Positions 51,111-60,806 of a stretch of 64,000 bases of DNA are shown here, one piece after another. The notes beneath the pieces were generated by a model. The model saw only the letters and a list, made by a program, of their open reading frames with translations, searched no databases and was not told where the DNA came from. The stretch covers positions 87,716 to 151,715 of the forward strand of contig NZ_BIFH01000030.1 of the NCBI RefSeq assembly GCF_003967355.1. Direction: 5' to 3'. The position numbers and the translations under genes are program-made. Every line of letters begins with the position of its first letter. The first letter of the stretch is position 1. The stretch is from Embleya hyalina (GTDB lineage Bacteria > Actinomycetota > Actinomycetes > Streptomycetales > Streptomycetaceae).

Positions 51111-52562
51111 ATGGCATACGGGACCTTGCGCGCTTTCCTGAAGGCACTGGAGAAGCGCGGTGACCTCAAGCGCGTGCGCGCCGAGGTCGATCCACATCTC
51201 GAGGTCGGCGAGATCACCGATCGGGTGAACAAGGCCAAGGGTCCGGCACTGCTCTTCGAGAACGTCAAGGGCAGTTCGATGCCGCTGGCGATGAACGTCT
51301 ACGGCACCGACGAGCGCATGCTGGCGGCGCTCGGGCTGAAGAGCTACGACGAGCTGTCGGAAAAGATCGGCGGGCTGCTGAAGCCCGAACTGCCGCAGGG
51401 TTTCGGCGGGATCCGCGAGGCGTTCGGCAAGCTCGGCGCGGTCGCGCACATCCCGCCGAAGAAGATCAAGGACGCGCCGTGCCAGCAGGTGGTGTACAAG
51501 GGCGACGAGGTCGACCTGGACACCATCCCGGCGCTGTTCACCTGGCCCGAGGACGGCGGTTCGTTCTACAACCTGGGCCTGACCCACACCAGGGACCCCG
51601 ACACCGGCGTGCGCAACCTGGGGCTGTACCGGCTCCAGCGGCACGACAAGCGCACCATCGGGATGCACTGGCAGATCCACAAGGACAGCCGCAACCACTA
51701 CCAGGTGGCCGCCAAGCGCGGTGAGCGGCTGCCGGTGGCGATCGCGTTCGGGTGTCCGCCGGCGGTGACGTACGCGTCCACCGCGCCGCTGCCCGGGGAC
51801 ATCGACGAATACCTGTTCGCCGGCTTCATCGGCGGCAAGCGCATCGAGATGGTCGACTGCGTGAGCGTGCCGCTCCAGGTCCCGGCCGAGGCCGAGGTGG
51901 TCCTCGAAGGCTGGTTGACCCCGGGCGAGATGTTGCCCGAGGGTCCGTTCGGCGACCACACCGGCTTCTACACGCCGCAGGAGCCGTTCCCGGCACTGAC
52001 CATCGACTGTGTGACGACGCGCGACAAGCCCCTGCTCCAATCGATCGTGGTGGGCCGGCCGCCGACCGAGGACGGGCCGCTGGGCAAGGCGACCGAGCGC
52101 TTCTTCCTGCCGCTGCTCAAGATCATCGTGCCGGACATCGTGGACTACGACCTGCCCGAGGCGGGCGGCTTCCACAACTGCGCGATCGTCTCGATCGACA
52201 AGAAGTACCCCAAGCACGCGCAGAAGGTGATGAGCGCCATCTGGGGCGCGCACATGATGTCGCTGACCAAGCTGATCGTGGTGGTGGACGCCGACTGCGA
52301 CGTGCACGACTACCACGAGGTCGCGTGGCGGGCGTTCGGCAATACCGACTACGCGCGCGACCTGATGCTGGTCGAGGGGCCCGTGGACCACCTCGACCAC
52401 GCGTCCTACCAACAGTTCTGGGGCGGCAAGGCGGGGATCGACGCGACCCGCAAGCTGCCCGAGGAGGGCTACACCCGCGACGGCGGCTGGCCGGAGATGG
52501 TCGTTTCGGATCCGGAGACCGCCGCCAAGGTGACCCGCCGATGGAAGGAATACGGGCTGTGA
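51111..52562 (+). CDS. mqnL: Menaquinone biosynthesis decarboxylase, UbiD family (MqnL type)
   Basis: 483 residues of the UbiD family, which needs prenylated FMN. In the futalosine pathway MqnL decarboxylates 1,4-dihydroxy-6-naphthoate after prenylation by MqnP. Features: LLFENVKGSSMPLAMNVYG, ITVGLHW-like stretch IGMHWQIHKDSRNHY, and the catalytic-site GEMLPEGPFGDHTGFYTP. Overlap with mqnP (GTGA) shows one operon. The third expected partner, the flavin prenyltransferase gene (ubiX/mqnQ), does not follow. Confidence 0.92.
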   Translation: MAYGTLRAFLKALEKRGDLKRVRAEVDPHLEVGEITDRVNKAKGPALLFENVKGSSMPLAMNVYGTDERMLAALGLKSYDELSEKIGGLLKPELPQGFGGIREAFGKLGAVAHIPPKKIKDAPCQQVVYKGDEVDLDTIPALFTWPEDGGSFYNLGLTHTRDPDTGVRNLGLYRLQRHDKRTIGMHWQIHKDSRNHYQVAAKRGERLPVAIAFGCPPAVTYASTAPLPGDIDEYLFAGFIGGKRIEMVDCVSVPLQVPAEAEVVLEGWLTPGEMLPEGPFGDHTGFYTPQEPFPALTIDCVTTRDKPLLQSIVVGRPPTEDGPLGKATERFFLPLLKIIVPDIVDYDLPEAGGFHNCAIVSIDKKYPKHAQKVMSAIWGAHMMSLTKLIVVVDADCDVHDYHEVAWRAFGNTDYARDLMLVEGPVDHLDHASYQQFWGGKAGIDATRKLPEEGYTRDGGWPEMVVSDPETAAKVTRRWKEYGL

Positions 52563-53473
52563 CGTCCGCCGCTCTACCCGCTCCCGGAGCACCGTCGGAG
52601 GTCGGCCGGGTCAAGGCGTTCCTGCGTCTGGTGCTGATCGAGCACTCGGTGTTCGCGTTGCCGTTCGCCTACATCGCGGCCTTCACCGCGATGTACGAGA
52701 CCGACGAACGCCTGCACTACTGGGAGCTGTTCCTGGTCACCGTGGCGATGGTCGGGCTGCGCACGTTCGCGATGGCCTGCAACCGGATCATCGACCGGGA
52801 GATCGACGCGCGCAATCCGCGCACCGCCACGCGGGAGTTGGTCACCGGCGCGGTCTCGGTACGCACCGCGTGGATCGGCGCGCTGGTCGCGCTGTTCTTC
52901 TACCTGGTGGCCGCCGCGCTGCTGAACCCGCTGTGCCTGGCGCTCGCGCCGGTGGCGGTGATCCCGATGGTGATCTACCCGTACGGCAAACGTTTCACCA
53001 ACGTCCCGCACGCGATCCTGGGCATCGCGCAGGCGATCGGCCCGATCGGCGCGTGGTTGGCGATCACCGGCTCGTGGTCGTGGGAGGCGGTGGTCCTGGG
53101 CCTGGCCGTGGGCACCTGGATCGGCGGCTTCGACCTGATCTTCGGCTGCCAGGACGTCGCCGCCGACCGCGCGCACGGCGTCAAGAGCGTGCCGGCCAAG
53201 TGGGGCATCGCCGCCGCGCTGAACGCCTCCAAGTTCAGCCACGTGGTGACCACGCTGCTGTTCGTCTGGTTCGGCGCCCTCACCGGCGCGGGCTTCTTCT
53301 GGTGGCTGGGCCTGCTGATCGTGACGGCGGCCTTCGTCTACGAACACAGCCTGCTCAAGCCGAACGACCTGAGCAAACTCAACCGGGCCTTCTTCACCAC
53401 GAACGGCTTCATCGGCATCGCGTTGTTCGTCTGCGCCCTCCTGGACCTCGGCGTCCGCGGCCTGCGCCCGTAG
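52559..53473 (+). CDS. mqnP: Menaquinone biosynthesis prenyltransferase, UbiA family (MqnP)
   Basis: 304 residues, eight to nine membrane helices. The two Asp-rich motifs of UbiA enzymes are present: NRIIDREIDARNPRT and CQDVAADRAHGVKSVP. It attaches the polyprenyl tail to 1,4-dihydroxy-6-naphthoate. The GTG at 52559 overlaps the mqnL stop by four bases. The conserved gene order ends directly after this gene. Confidence 0.93.
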   Translation: MTSAALPAPGAPSEVGRVKAFLRLVLIEHSVFALPFAYIAAFTAMYETDERLHYWELFLVTVAMVGLRTFAMACNRIIDREIDARNPRTATRELVTGAVSVRTAWIGALVALFFYLVAAALLNPLCLALAPVAVIPMVIYPYGKRFTNVPHAILGIAQAIGPIGAWLAITGSWSWEAVVLGLAVGTWIGGFDLIFGCQDVAADRAHGVKSVPAKWGIAAALNASKFSHVVTTLLFVWFGALTGAGFFWWLGLLIVTAAFVYEHSLLKPNDLSKLNRAFFTTNGFIGIALFVCALLDLGVRGLRP

Positions 53474-53626
53474 CCCGCCAGTGCTCTGACCGCGAAGGTT
53501 GACCCGATCCAGCCGAGGAGGTGCCGAGTAGTCACGTCCGACCGGTTGCCTGCGGCAGGTGATGCCACCTTCGGCGATCATGGGTCCGGCAACCGGCCCC
53601 GCCAAGATCCGCCGGACAGGGCCTCG

Positions 53627-56600
53627 CTAGATGCGTCCGCGCGCCCTTTTGGCAGGGCGCCAGGCTGCTAGATCGTCTGCGGACAGCCCCAGATGTGCGC
53701 TTTGTTCATCGAGGAAATGTTGTAGGTGTGTGGCAGCGGCGCCTGAATACCACTGATGGACCCAGGGCATCAGTTCGCGAAGTCCCGCGAGTAGCGGTGT
53801 AAGCCGAAGGGATGGCTGGATGTGGGTCTTGACCAGGTCGGCCAGCGCTTCTGCCTGATCCAGGTGGTTCCAGCCGCCCCAGCCCAAGAGTAGGGAGTCG
53901 GCGGAATCTGCCGGGCCTGCGTCCGGATACGAGATGAAGCGCTCCCTGGCGACATCGAGATTGCCTCGCAGCCTCCAGTAGGACGGTCTGAGGTAGTCAA
54001 TGCCGGTGTACTTGGGCGGGATCGGAATCCCGAGTGGCTGTCCGGTGTCATCCTCCTTGCGCTGTAGATCCCAGATCTGTTCCCACTGGGCACGCTTGCG
54101 CAGCCCGGATTCCCGATAGCGAAGGACGGCCAGGTACGGCACATGCTCGGCGGCGATGACATCGGCCAGCACGCGGGACAGTGGTGCGTCGGGCTCATCC
54201 AGCCAGTCCGTCGCGTACCTGGAAGCGATCGCCCGTAGGCGATCGTCTCGGTGGAGAAGATCGGCCAGTTGATCGATCGTCAGAATCCGGGGCCTTCGGT
54301 TCTTGTCTTCACGAAACCAATGGCGTTGATCCGAGCATCGATCGAGCAGCCACGAGCGAATGGCCTCCTGCTCCTTGTGCTCCCAGGATTTCGATGACCA
54401 GCGACGCTTGTATTCGGGGCGCTCGATGAGCGCAATGTCGCGGTGGGTGGCGATGGCGTCCATTCGAGCCTGGACGATGGCTCGATACTTCGAAGGCCAG
54501 CGGGCGGGAATCTCGGTGACAGGAGCCGCCCCGTGCTGTTTGAACCATGCATGATCCGCCTCACCGGCCGCGACTGCGCGGGCCAGGACGATCTCGAAGG
54601 CACGTTCGCCGAGCCGGACCTCGGGCACTCTTGCATCGGGGCCCTGGGTGGTCCGGGCAACCTCGTCAGGGCCAAGGAGTCCATAGGAGCCATAGGTCGA
54701 CCAGTCCAACTCCTCTTGGAGCGCGATCATCTGCTCGCGGAGTCGGGCGTGGACTGCTCGAGAGCTGTCCCGCGTTGCCAAGGTCGGGAAATCCTCCGCT
54801 GTGTACAGGTTTTTCGGCTCATTTCGGCTGACCTGTTGTGCCAGCGCGTGGAGGGAACGGCCCAGTTCCGAGGGAAGTTCGTCCGGTAGCGGACACCGCT
54901 GGAGAGTGCGCCCGGTGAAGTGGTACCTCTTCGACCAATCTCCTTGGCGAATGGAGCCCGTGACGGGTCCGGTGCCTTTGTCAGGGCTGACTTGCTTCAG
55001 CCAAAAGCACACCGTGGACGAGTTGAGCACGCCAAGTAGCGCAAGATGGTCCATGGATGTCGAACGGTCGGGCAGAACGATGACGGGCGCGGACTGGAGA
55101 AAAGCGGTTTCGCCATGTTCCAAAGCGACGTGGTTGTGCGTTGCCACGGCCGCGTAGGTCAGCGTCGGCGCGGCGGGGTGGCGCGACGCCACCCATCGTG
55201 CCCAGGACCACCAGGGCCGGCCACTCCTGGATGGACCGGAACCCCCGAAACCGGCCCCGGCTTTCAAGGCTTGGCGCAAGGGCCACAACAAGCGACCCCA
55301 TGACGATTCGGGCTCGAACGGGAGTGGCGAATTGTCGGCGGCATAGGGAACGAGAGCGGCTGCGTCGTCACCCACCGACCAATCGCGGACGTCGTGGCCA
55401 GCAACGAGACGCCGCCTCAGCTGTGCGGCGTCGGGATGCATCCTGAACCACGCGGCGCCGAGGATGAAGGCGCCGTCCGGCCCGGGAGAGCTTGCAGCGC
55501 CGATTGGCTGATCAAGAACGTCACCGAGTCGTCGCGCCGAGCGTTCGAGAGCCGCCTGCAACTCGGATTCGCCGCCGCCGGCCAGATTCCAGGGAAAGGT
55601 CGCGAACGTGGATCGTTCCACGTCCCTGACACTGAGCCATACCGACTCCGCGCCTGGCTGATCCACATGCTCGACAAGACTTTGCCAGACCAGGCCACGC
55701 GCCGGTTCGGCAGGCGCAAAGGGTTCTCGCTGAATGCCGAGAACTGCTCGGACATTGCCTCGCGGTGCGGGCGTGCGCTGCCGTCCGATAAGGATGACCG
55801 TCGGCGTTCCATACCCCGGAATATATGCTCCCGAGCTGTCGATGACATGCGTCAGGTCGACGGTGCGCAAAAAGTCTTCGATGAGTGATCTGCCGAATTC
55901 CCGCCGAGTGAAAGAGCTCGGCATGAGAATCCCGATGAAGCCGCTTCTGCTTTGTGGATTCGATGCTTGCACAGCGAGATCGAATGCGCGACGCAGAAAA
56001 TATGAAGACAAGGGCTGAATAGCCGTTGAGACCGGAGGGGCAGACCGGCGGCGATATTGAACCTCCATGTCCTTCTCGATAATGAATGGAGGATTCGTCA
56101 CAACCACGTGATAAGATCCTTTGGCCAACAGGTCGCCTGAAGCGAAGAATTCATGGACCTCCTCGAAGGAGTCCGTGAATTCCTCGACGCCCTCTGTGAA
56201 GAGGGTGTCGGTTGCCGTTGCGACCCGACTGTATGACAGGCTGTCCGCGACGGCCACCGTCGGCCGGAAATCCGGTATATGTTCGAGGCGCTGCCGGCCC
56301 ATTTCCCGAAGAGCGGTGATCAGCAATCGAAATCGCGCAATATTGACGGCGAATGGAACGCGATCGCAACCGTGTACCGAATCGAGCGCTCGCTGCACGA
56401 GGACCTGATCCGGCGCTTTCGGCTCCCTTGTTCGCCACGCGTTCAGAAGTCGCCGGAACATCCCGATCAGGAAGGATCCAGATCCGCAGGCAGGATCAAT
56501 ACAGCGCAATCCTCTCATGGGTTCCGAGAATCCGTCGGTACGAGGGAATTGGATCGTCGGTTCGAGTCCGAATTCCGCCAGGGCGGGTTGCAGGGTCAAA

Positions 56601-57253
56601 TCGAGGATGAATTCCACGATGAAATCCGGTGTCCGGAGCAATCCATGTGTTCTGCGCGCTTGATCGCTGAGATCCTCGTAAACATCCCCCAGGAAGTCGG
56701 TGTCCAAGTCGGCGTCGGTAAAATCGAAACGGATTCGACCATCGGCGTTTTTCTGGCGCCAGAAATTCACCAATTCTGTCGCTGCCTCGAAGGAGGGTGA
56801 CAACTGCCACAGAGGATTATGTGTTCTGCTGAAGATCTCCTCGAGTGTCCTATGGGACCGGGCCAGCCGCTCGAAGGCTGCGATCAACCAGTCACGGTCG
56901 CTGTCTCCCGGGTGACGACGCAGGAACTCTTCGTGCCGTTGCTCGGCAACCGCCAGTCGGTTTCCGGGTCCGGCCAGGAACGGTAGGTCGACGAGACCGT
57001 TGTCCTCGCAAAATCGTACGTACACCGCGCCCAGTACCCAGGCTGCAGCGATCTGGGTGACCCGCTCGTCTCGCCAGGCTGCGTAGGTGGCAGCGGTCCG
57101 ACCGGTCAGGCGCGCCCGCTCGTACTCTCGCCGCGACGCCTTGCGGAACCGGTCCACGCCGCCACTACGCTGCCGTAGGTCGTTTTCGAGGGTGGAAGTC
57201 AGCCGGCGAAGTGCCCTTGGCAGGTCACGTCCTTCGGGGGCGGCCTTTGCCAT
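53627..57253 (-). CDS. pglX: BREX-2-type adenine-specific DNA methyltransferase PglX
   Basis: 1208 residues, the full length of actinomycete PglX. N-terminal region DERVTQIAAAWVLGAVYVRF and CEDNGLVDLPFL; SAM motif DPACGSGSF at 253-261 and catalytic NPPF at 387-390 (N6-adenine type). The PglX C-terminus is recognisable: IPPKYTGIDYLRPSYW, RLRGNLDVARERFISYPDA, LLLGWGGWNHLDQAEALA, then LTPLLAGLRELMPWV. In BREX/Pgl defence PglX methylates host DNA and needs PglZ and PglW/PglY partners, none of which is in the window. The ATG at 57251-57253 is preceded by GGAGCGGGG; longer frames upstream have no family sequence. Its codons use A/T in third position far more than the flanking genes. Divergent from the ATPase/DUF4276 pair. 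Confidence 0.88.
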   Translation of the reverse strand: MAKAAPEGRDLPRALRRLTSTLENDLRQRSGGVDRFRKASRREYERARLTGRTAATYAAWRDERVTQIAAAWVLGAVYVRFCEDNGLVDLPFLAGPGNRLAVAEQRHEEFLRRHPGDSDRDWLIAAFERLARSHRTLEEIFSRTHNPLWQLSPSFEAATELVNFWRQKNADGRIRFDFTDADLDTDFLGDVYEDLSDQARRTHGLLRTPDFIVEFILDLTLQPALAEFGLEPTIQFPRTDGFSEPMRGLRCIDPACGSGSFLIGMFRRLLNAWRTREPKAPDQVLVQRALDSVHGCDRVPFAVNIARFRLLITALREMGRQRLEHIPDFRPTVAVADSLSYSRVATATDTLFTEGVEEFTDSFEEVHEFFASGDLLAKGSYHVVVTNPPFIIEKDMEVQYRRRSAPPVSTAIQPLSSYFLRRAFDLAVQASNPQSRSGFIGILMPSSFTRREFGRSLIEDFLRTVDLTHVIDSSGAYIPGYGTPTVILIGRQRTPAPRGNVRAVLGIQREPFAPAEPARGLVWQSLVEHVDQPGAESVWLSVRDVERSTFATFPWNLAGGGESELQAALERSARRLGDVLDQPIGAASSPGPDGAFILGAAWFRMHPDAAQLRRRLVAGHDVRDWSVGDDAAALVPYAADNSPLPFEPESSWGRLLWPLRQALKAGAGFGGSGPSRSGRPWWSWARWVASRHPAAPTLTYAAVATHNHVALEHGETAFLQSAPVIVLPDRSTSMDHLALLGVLNSSTVCFWLKQVSPDKGTGPVTGSIRQGDWSKRYHFTGRTLQRCPLPDELPSELGRSLHALAQQVSRNEPKNLYTAEDFPTLATRDSSRAVHARLREQMIALQEELDWSTYGSYGLLGPDEVARTTQGPDARVPEVRLGERAFEIVLARAVAAGEADHAWFKQHGAAPVTEIPARWPSKYRAIVQARMDAIATHRDIALIERPEYKRRWSSKSWEHKEQEAIRSWLLDRCSDQRHWFREDKNRRPRILTIDQLADLLHRDDRLRAIASRYATDWLDEPDAPLSRVLADVIAAEHVPYLAVLRYRESGLRKRAQWEQIWDLQRKEDDTGQPLGIPIPPKYTGIDYLRPSYWRLRGNLDVARERFISYPDAGPADSADSLLLGWGGWNHLDQAEALADLVKTHIQPSLRLTPLLAGLRELMPWVHQWYSGAAATHLQHFLDEQSAHLGLSADDLAAWRPAKRARGRI

Positions 57254-57460
57254 CCCCGCTCCGCCGGTTGAGGACACGGTGACGCCCCTTCTCGTAGGCC
57301 GTTGGTCGATCCCGGTCACGACTCGCGATCGCAACGATCCCATCCTGTCAGCTCGACAGCTGCATCAAGGCGCAGCCGCACTATGCTGTTCGTGCCCATC
57401 GAGCACACCCGTACACCGATGGGACATGTCTGTCGAACCCTCCACGGAGCAAGAGAGCGA

Positions 57461-58876
57461 ATGCTGACGAGACTCGAAGTCCGTGGGTTCAAGAACCTCT
57501 TGGACCTGATGGTCGAGTTTGGCCCGTTCACCTGTATCGCCGGGGAGAATGGCACCGGAAAGTCGAACGTATTCGACGCCATTCAATTTCTCAGCCTGCT
57601 TGCTGATCGCTCCATGATCGAAGCCGCTCAAGAGGTTCGCGATACGCACGGTGAACGTCACGGAGACGCTCGTGACCTGTTCTGGAACGGTTACGCCGAC
57701 GGGGAACATCGCATGTCCTTCGCGGCAGAGATGATCGTTCCGCAGGAAGTGGAGGACGATTTCGGTCGGTCGGCGGAGCCGAGTTCGACCTTCCTGCGTT
57801 ACGAATTGGAGCTCGGCTACCAGCCGCCGCGGGGGGCTGAGAAGGTCGGACGGCTGACGCTCTGGCGTGAGGATTTGAGCCCGATCAGGCCACGTGACGC
57901 AGGTGACCACCTTCGCTTTGCGCACAACGCCAAGGCCTTCCGCAGCACAGTCGTTCTCAGCCGTCGCCGGGCCGCACCCTACATCTCCACAACCTCAGAT
58001 GAGGGCGAACCCATCGTGCGTATCCACCAGGATGCACGTCGCAGTCAGCCGCGTCCCGCACCAGCGTTGCGTGCTCCGACGACGATGCTCTCCACAATCA
58101 ATCGCAGTGACGATCCGACAATCCTTGCCGCGCGGCGCGAGATGCAGTCGTGGCGCAGGCTTGCACTGGAACCGTCCGCCCTGCGCACCTCTGATCGCTA
58201 CGCGGACGATTCCTACCTCGGATCCGACGGATTGCACCTGCCTGCCACGCTGCATCGGATTGCCAGACAGAAGTCGCCGGAGGACCTTGCTCAGGTCTAC
58301 TCCAAAGTGGCCGGTCGACTGTCGGACCTTTCCGGATTGCAGGTGCGAACCCTGGACGTAGACGACGACGATAAGCGTGAGCTGTGGACGATTCGACTCC
58401 ACGAGATCAACGGCATGAACCTGTCGGCTCGGAGTCTTTCGGAGGGCACTCTGCGATTTCTCGCGCTGTGTGTTCTCCTCGAGGATCCGCAGGTTCTCGG
58501 CCTCATCTGCATGGAGGAGCCGGAGAATGGTATCCATCCGGGCAACCTGAATGCCATGGTGGAGCTGGTTCGAGATCTCGCCGTCGATCCGGAGGAGGTT
58601 CCGGGCCCGGGAAATCCGTTTCGCCAAGTGCTGATCAACACACATTCACCCGGAGTCGTCCAACTCGTCGATGAAGCCGATCTGCTGTTCGCAGACACGG
58701 CACCCTTGGCGAACAATTACGGGGAACCCGTGCGACGTGGTCTTCGGTTGCGACCCTTGGCAGGCACCTGGCGAGCCAGTGGAGTAGGCAAGGGTTATCT
58801 GACGAGGACGGATATCCTTCCATACTTGACGACGCCGCCCGGGGCCCGGCTGACCCTCGACACGGAGACAGCATGA
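57461..58876 (+). CDS. AAA/ABC-type ATPase (AAA_21, OLD- or RloA-like)
   Basis: 471 residues. LEVRGFKNLLDLMVEFGPFT then Walker A GENGTGKS at 28-35. Signature region LSARSLSEGTLRFLALCVLL, Walker B LGLICMEEPENGIHP, and H-loop INTHSPGVVQLVDEADLLF. This is the SMC-like split ATPase fold used in many phage-defence systems (OLD, Gabija, Septu, PARIS). The TOPRIM half of OLD is missing here and probably supplied by the next gene, whose ATG overlaps its stop (ATGA). The ATG at 57461 is preferred; the longer frame from 57302 has no family sequence. Confidence 0.86.
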   Translation: MLTRLEVRGFKNLLDLMVEFGPFTCIAGENGTGKSNVFDAIQFLSLLADRSMIEAAQEVRDTHGERHGDARDLFWNGYADGEHRMSFAAEMIVPQEVEDDFGRSAEPSSTFLRYELELGYQPPRGAEKVGRLTLWREDLSPIRPRDAGDHLRFAHNAKAFRSTVVLSRRRAAPYISTTSDEGEPIVRIHQDARRSQPRPAPALRAPTTMLSTINRSDDPTILAARREMQSWRRLALEPSALRTSDRYADDSYLGSDGLHLPATLHRIARQKSPEDLAQVYSKVAGRLSDLSGLQVRTLDVDDDDKRELWTIRLHEINGMNLSARSLSEGTLRFLALCVLLEDPQVLGLICMEEPENGIHPGNLNAMVELVRDLAVDPEEVPGPGNPFRQVLINTHSPGVVQLVDEADLLFADTAPLANNYGEPVRRGLRLRPLAGTWRASGVGKGYLTRTDILPYLTTPPGARLTLDTETA

Positions 58877-59511
58877 CTCTCCGGGTTCTCTACATCTGCG
58901 AGGGCTCCAGTGACACGGGCTTGAAACTCCACATCGAAGAGATTGCGGCTGAGGCCGGTTATGAGCTCCTCGTGACGGTTCCGAACTTTGACAGGTTGCG
59001 GGAATCTACGGGTAGGGCCGTGGCGGACAAGCTGCGGGTCGCCCGCAGGCTTGACGACGCTCATTACGACATCGCCCTCATCCATCGGGACGCAGACAAC
59101 GTACAGCCGCTACACCGCTGCCAGGAGATCAGCGCTGCAGTCACACAGGAGTGGCCTGGGCTGGCACACGTTCCGATTATCCCCGTGCGGATGCTGGAAG
59201 CGTGGTTGCTAGTCGATGAAACGGCTATCCGTGAAGTGTCGGGAAATCCGAACGGACGGGCAGTCTTGAATCTACCCAAGCCTGCAAAGGTGGAGACCGA
59301 GTCGGACCCCAAACAACGGCTCAAGGATGCCATTGCCACCGCGAGTGGAGTGAAGGGGCGTGAACTGAAGAAGCTGCAGGCCCGTTTCCCTCAGAACCGA
59401 CGCCGATTGCTGCAAATGCTCGACCGCAAAGGGCCTATCCGCAGGCTGACATCATGGCAGGCTTTTGTTGCGGATCTGCAACGCGCCTTGGAAAAGGCAT
59501 CCTCGAAATGA
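58873..59511 (+). CDS. DUF4276 (TOPRIM-like) protein, ATPase partner
   Basis: 212 residues. CEGSSDTG (Glu at residue 10) and IHRDADN (Asp73, Asp75) match the Glu and DxD of a TOPRIM metal site. MLEAWLLVDETAIREVSG follows, as in DUF4276 proteins. These are found beside AAA_21 ATPases in presumed defence operons. A nuclease effector controlled by the ATPase is the natural hypothesis, as with the AriA/AriB pair of PARIS. Last gene of the pair; about 150 bases then separate it from the convergent biosynthetic operon. Confidence 0.8.
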   Translation: MTLRVLYICEGSSDTGLKLHIEEIAAEAGYELLVTVPNFDRLRESTGRAVADKLRVARRLDDAHYDIALIHRDADNVQPLHRCQEISAAVTQEWPGLAHVPIIPVRMLEAWLLVDETAIREVSGNPNGRAVLNLPKPAKVETESDPKQRLKDAIATASGVKGRELKKLQARFPQNRRRLLQMLDRKGPIRRLTSWQAFVADLQRALEKASSK

Positions 59512-59662
59512 ACCCGATGAGGGGCTGGACCTCGAAGGCCCTGATCTTTTCGATTTCCGATGACGGCAATCAGAGTGTGTCGATTGTTCGACCCGGTTTA
59601 TTCTCTGCGGAGTGTTTCAGGAGGCATGCCGCGCTCTGACCATCCTACCGGCGCGCGTGCCG

Positions 59663-60766
59663 CTACTCCGACCCCGCTTCCATCGCCGCGTCCACCTCCG
59701 CCTTGCGGGCGGCCAGTTCGGTGGCGGCGCGGTCCGCGTCGTATCGGTCGGCGATCTCCTCGTCCTGGCGCATCAGGGCCAGGAGGTCGGACTTGGCGTG
59801 GTCCAGGACGCCCATGGACTCGTAGGCGGAGCGCACGCCGTCGCCCCACAGGCCGATGTCGCGGACCACCGGCACGATGCGGCTGAACAGGTGCGAGCGG
59901 TAGAGGTGGAACATCTCCGACGACTCGACGCACTCCATGCACTCGTCGACCGGCATGTCGAGGGTCTCGAACACCTCGCGGCCGGTGAAGCGGTCGCGCA
60001 TCAGCAGGCTGCCCTCGATCACGAACTCCTCGCGCTCGGCCCGCTCGCGGTCGGTCAGTTCGCGGTAGTAGTCCTTGAGCGCGAGGCGGCCGAACGCCAC
60101 GTGCCGGGCCTCGTCCTGCATCACGTAGGCGAGGAGGTGCTTGACCAGCGGCGCGGTGGCCAGGTCCCGGTACAGGCCGAAGGCCGCGAGCGCGAGGCCC
60201 TCGATCAGTACCTGCATGCCGAGGTAGGGCAGGTCCCAGCGGCTGTCCTCCAGCGACTCGGCCAGCAGCTTGGCCAGGTCCTGGTTGACCGGGTAGTACA
60301 TGCCGATCTTCTCGTGCACGAAGCGGCCGAACAGCTCCACGTGCCGCGCCTCGTCCATGGTCTGCGTCGCGGCGTAGAACTTGGAGTCCATGTCCGGCAC
60401 CGACTGCACGATCCGCGCGGAGACGGTCAGCGCCCCCTGCTCGCCGTGCAGGAACTGGCTGAACAGCCAGGAGCCCTGGTGTCGGTCGACCTCGTCGCGC
60501 TCGCGCTGCGACAGCCGGCTCCACAGGTCGGAGCCGTGCAGCGGGTTGAACTCGTCGGGCAGGCCGGCCACGTTGATCGGGTCGATCTCCAGGTCCCAGT
60601 CGATCCGGTCCCGGGCGTCCCACTGCTTGTCCTTGCCCTTCTGGTACAGCGCGAGCAGCCGCTCCCGACCCCCGTCGTATTCCCAGGAGAAGCGGGCGGA
60701 CCCGGCCATCGGCACGTTCCAGGTGTCGGCGGACACCGGGGTGGAGTAGAGCGGGAACGACGTCAC
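59663..60766 (-). CDS. Ferritin-like diiron protein, possible N-oxygenase
   Basis: 367 residues. Two carboxylate-His motifs, QTMDEARHVELFGRF and VMQDEARHVAFGRLAL, plus further Glu on neighbouring helices, give a ferritin/R2-like diiron site. The protein is not a bacterioferritin (too long) and fits the group of diiron oxygenases in natural-product clusters. Together with a VlmH-type flavoprotein two genes upstream it suggests N-oxidation, e.g. azoxy formation as proposed for VlmB-like enzymes. The GTG at 60764-60766 follows AAGGGA. Last gene of the minus-strand operon. Confidence 0.78.
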   Translation of the reverse strand: MTSFPLYSTPVSADTWNVPMAGSARFSWEYDGGRERLLALYQKGKDKQWDARDRIDWDLEIDPINVAGLPDEFNPLHGSDLWSRLSQRERDEVDRHQGSWLFSQFLHGEQGALTVSARIVQSVPDMDSKFYAATQTMDEARHVELFGRFVHEKIGMYYPVNQDLAKLLAESLEDSRWDLPYLGMQVLIEGLALAAFGLYRDLATAPLVKHLLAYVMQDEARHVAFGRLALKDYYRELTDRERAEREEFVIEGSLLMRDRFTGREVFETLDMPVDECMECVESSEMFHLYRSHLFSRIVPVVRDIGLWGDGVRSAYESMGVLDHAKSDLLALMRQDEEIADRYDADRAATELAARKAEVDAAMEAGSE

Positions 60767-60806
60767 GGCAGTCCCTTCGTGGTCGGATCGGTGGTCGGGT
60801 CCACGG

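Noticed and set aside
53474-53626. Attachment-site direct repeats flanking the defence island
   Set aside because: No matching repeats were found by eye on the two sides, and no integrase is present; an exhaustive repeat search was not possible.
55417-55848. Extra open frames inside pglX on either strand
   Set aside because: They overlap a coherent 1208-residue protein and have no ribosome sites or family features.
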